DNA of 22,082 nt from Smittium culicis (taxonomy: Eukaryota > Kickxellomycota > Harpellomycetes > Harpellales > Legeriomycetaceae), in the NCBI GenBank assembly GCA_001970855.1, contig LSSN01005513.1, forward strand, positions 1 through 22,082. The letters are read 5' to 3'. Made by a program: the position numbers and the translations under genes. Positions 21,078 through 22,082 of this stretch are shown here, one piece after another. The notes under the pieces are model-generated. The model saw nothing but the letters and a program-made list of their open reading frames with translations, did no database searches and was not told the origin of the DNA. Position 1 is the stretch's first letter, and each line of letters opens with the position of its first letter.

Positions 21078-22082
21078 ATGAAATCTGTTTACACTTCTTC
21101 TCTTTTGGCTATTCTTACGCTATCAACCAGTGCTTTTGGTAATGTAGCGAACAATGAAGCCATCCATGAACAAGGATTATATGGAGATCAATACGAACAG
21201 GTACCATACGGTGAAAATGATATGATCAACATGGATACTTATGACAATGAAAACAAATTTAATGGAATGTCAAATGAAATGTTCCAAGCACCAGCGCCAA
21301 ACCCTGTTGCACCAGCTCCAATTCCAGCTCCCGCTCCCGCTCCCGCTCCTGCTCCTGAACCAGTTATAGCTCCTGCACCAGTATCTCGCAAATCAATTAA
21401 AAAACTTAGAAAAGCACGCAGATTAGCAAGATTCGTCAAGAAGGCTGACAATAGAGCAGTAAACATTGCCCGCACCATAAACGCTGTCAGTTCAACTAAA
21501 CCTAAGCTCGCAGCTAAATTGGCTAGAAAACTTGAAAAAATTAAGAAAAGACTTGATAAAGCTATGAAGAAATTAGAAAGAAACGTTAGCGCCGAAAAAT
21601 TCCAACAAATTTCTGCCGCAGTCAAGATCACTAACCCATCAACTGACCTTAAAGCTAAACCAAAACCATTCAAGAAATTGACTAGAAGAGCCAAGGCTAG
21701 AAAATTGGTTAGAAAAGCTAGAAAGATTAGTAGAAGAGGTCGCAAGATTATTAGAAAGCTCGCTAAAGCTAAAAGATCACGAAATACCGCTAGAGCTGCA
21801 AGATTGTCCAAGAAATTGAAGAAAGCAATCAGAATCCGCCGCAAGGTTTTGAGAAAACTAAGAAAATTAGTTAGACCAAGAGTATTCAAGAGAATTGCTA
21901 GAGCTACTAGAATTAAACGTAGATGCCGTGGAAGAAGCTGCAGAAGAAGAGGAGGACGCCGCGGAAGAAGCTTCAGAAGAAGAAGAGGATGCCGTGGAAG
22001 AAGCTGCAGAAGAAGAGGAGGACGCCGCGGAAGAAGCTTCAGAAGAAGAAGAGGATGCCGTGGAAGAAGCTGCAGAAGAAGA
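21078..22082 (+). CDS. Putative secreted Lys/Arg-rich protein with Arg/Cys tandem repeats, 3' partial
   Basis: Open from ATG 21078 to the window edge, 335 codons with no stop. Residues 1-21 (MKSVYTSSLLAILTLSTSAFG) look like a signal peptide with cleavage near A19-G21. Residues 22-70 are acidic and Asn/Gln/Met-rich. Residues 71-102 are a Pro-Ala run (APAPAPAPAP). Residues 104-282 are Lys/Arg/Ala-rich with spaced Leu/Ile, as in basic amphipathic helices (RKLVRKARKISRRGRK). From residue 283 a 66-bp DNA repeat encodes alternating 11-residue units, GCRGRSCRRRG and GRRGRSFRRRR. Well-chosen codons and an uninterrupted frame support a live gene. No family is recognised; its make-up (secretion signal, Pro-Ala spacer, extreme positive charge, paired Cys) suggests an extracellular structural, adhesive or polyanion-binding protein. 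That role is inference. An antisense frame at 21239-21889 is only its shadow. Confidence 0.8.
   Translation, partial: MKSVYTSSLLAILTLSTSAFGNVANNEAIHEQGLYGDQYEQVPYGENDMINMDTYDNENKFNGMSNEMFQAPAPNPVAPAPIPAPAPAPAPAPEPVIAPAPVSRKSIKKLRKARRLARFVKKADNRAVNIARTINAVSSTKPKLAAKLARKLEKIKKRLDKAMKKLERNVSAEKFQQISAAVKITNPSTDLKAKPKPFKKLTRRAKARKLVRKARKISRRGRKIIRKLAKAKRSRNTARAARLSKKLKKAIRIRRKVLRKLRKLVRPRVFKRIARATRIKRRCRGRSCRRRGGRRGRSFRRRRGCRGRSCRRRGGRRGRSFRRRRGCRGRSCRRR
21924..22082 (+). repeat. 66-bp coding tandem repeat
   Basis: Identical 66-bp units begin at 21924, 21990 and 22056; the third is cut by the window edge after 27 bases. Each unit is itself two diverged 33-bp halves (CCGTGGAAGAAGCTGC against CGCGGAAGAAGCTTC at the core). 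The units show no mismatch in what is visible, so the expansion is recent or kept uniform by gene conversion. Confidence 0.95.

Noticed and set aside
21239..21889. 216-codon minus-strand frame rich in Leu, Ala and Phe, ending in Gly-Ala repeats
   Set aside because: It is the mirror of the Lys/Arg- and Pro-Ala-coding plus-strand gene, which has a proper ATG, a signal peptide and an open frame beyond both ends of this frame.

Overview
The window looks like nuclear DNA of a fungus with a very AT-rich, intron-bearing genome. Two genes are split by short GT-AG introns, the intergenic DNA is almost pure A/T, and the three conserved genes are eukaryotic housekeeping genes (a WBP11-type splicing factor, the membrane-fusion ATPase NSF/Sec18, and a PIN-domain RNase of the Swt1 type). 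The Sec18 protein is close to fungal Sec18. An early-diverging, arthropod-associated lineage such as Harpellales would fit the AT bias and the LINE debris, but that placement is inference. Layout: (1) 1-1320 is the 3' end of a non-LTR retrotransposon, visibly richer in G/C than its surroundings and broken by an in-frame stop and a frameshift. (2) 1766-4695 (+) is a seven-exon WBP11 homologue of 779 residues. (3) 4696-5379 is the space between converging genes and holds a 188-bp piggyBac-like MITE. (4) 5380-8179 (-) is a four-exon NSF/SEC18 gene of 788 residues. (5) 8974-11112 (-) is a single-exon PIN-domain protein with a long, basic, low-complexity tail. (6) 11113-21077 is about 10 kb without an intact gene. 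It holds a poly(A) insertion flanked by a 17-bp duplication, a decayed unidentified gene at 13854-15398 (-), three more MITE copies, and two diverged copies of a short gene relic. (7) 21078-22082 (+) is the start of a gene cut by the window edge. It encodes a putative secreted protein with a Pro-Ala run, a Lys/Arg-rich body and a 66-bp tandem repeat encoding Arg/Cys-rich 11-residue units. The intact genes share no pathway: WBP11 acts in pre-mRNA splicing, the PIN protein probably in nuclear RNA surveillance, and Sec18 in SNARE recycling. The most unusual items are the secreted arginine-rich repeat protein at the right edge and the piggyBac-like MITE family (four copies, 188-189 bp, TTAA-flanked). 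No clear CRISPR, rRNA or tRNA gene was seen.
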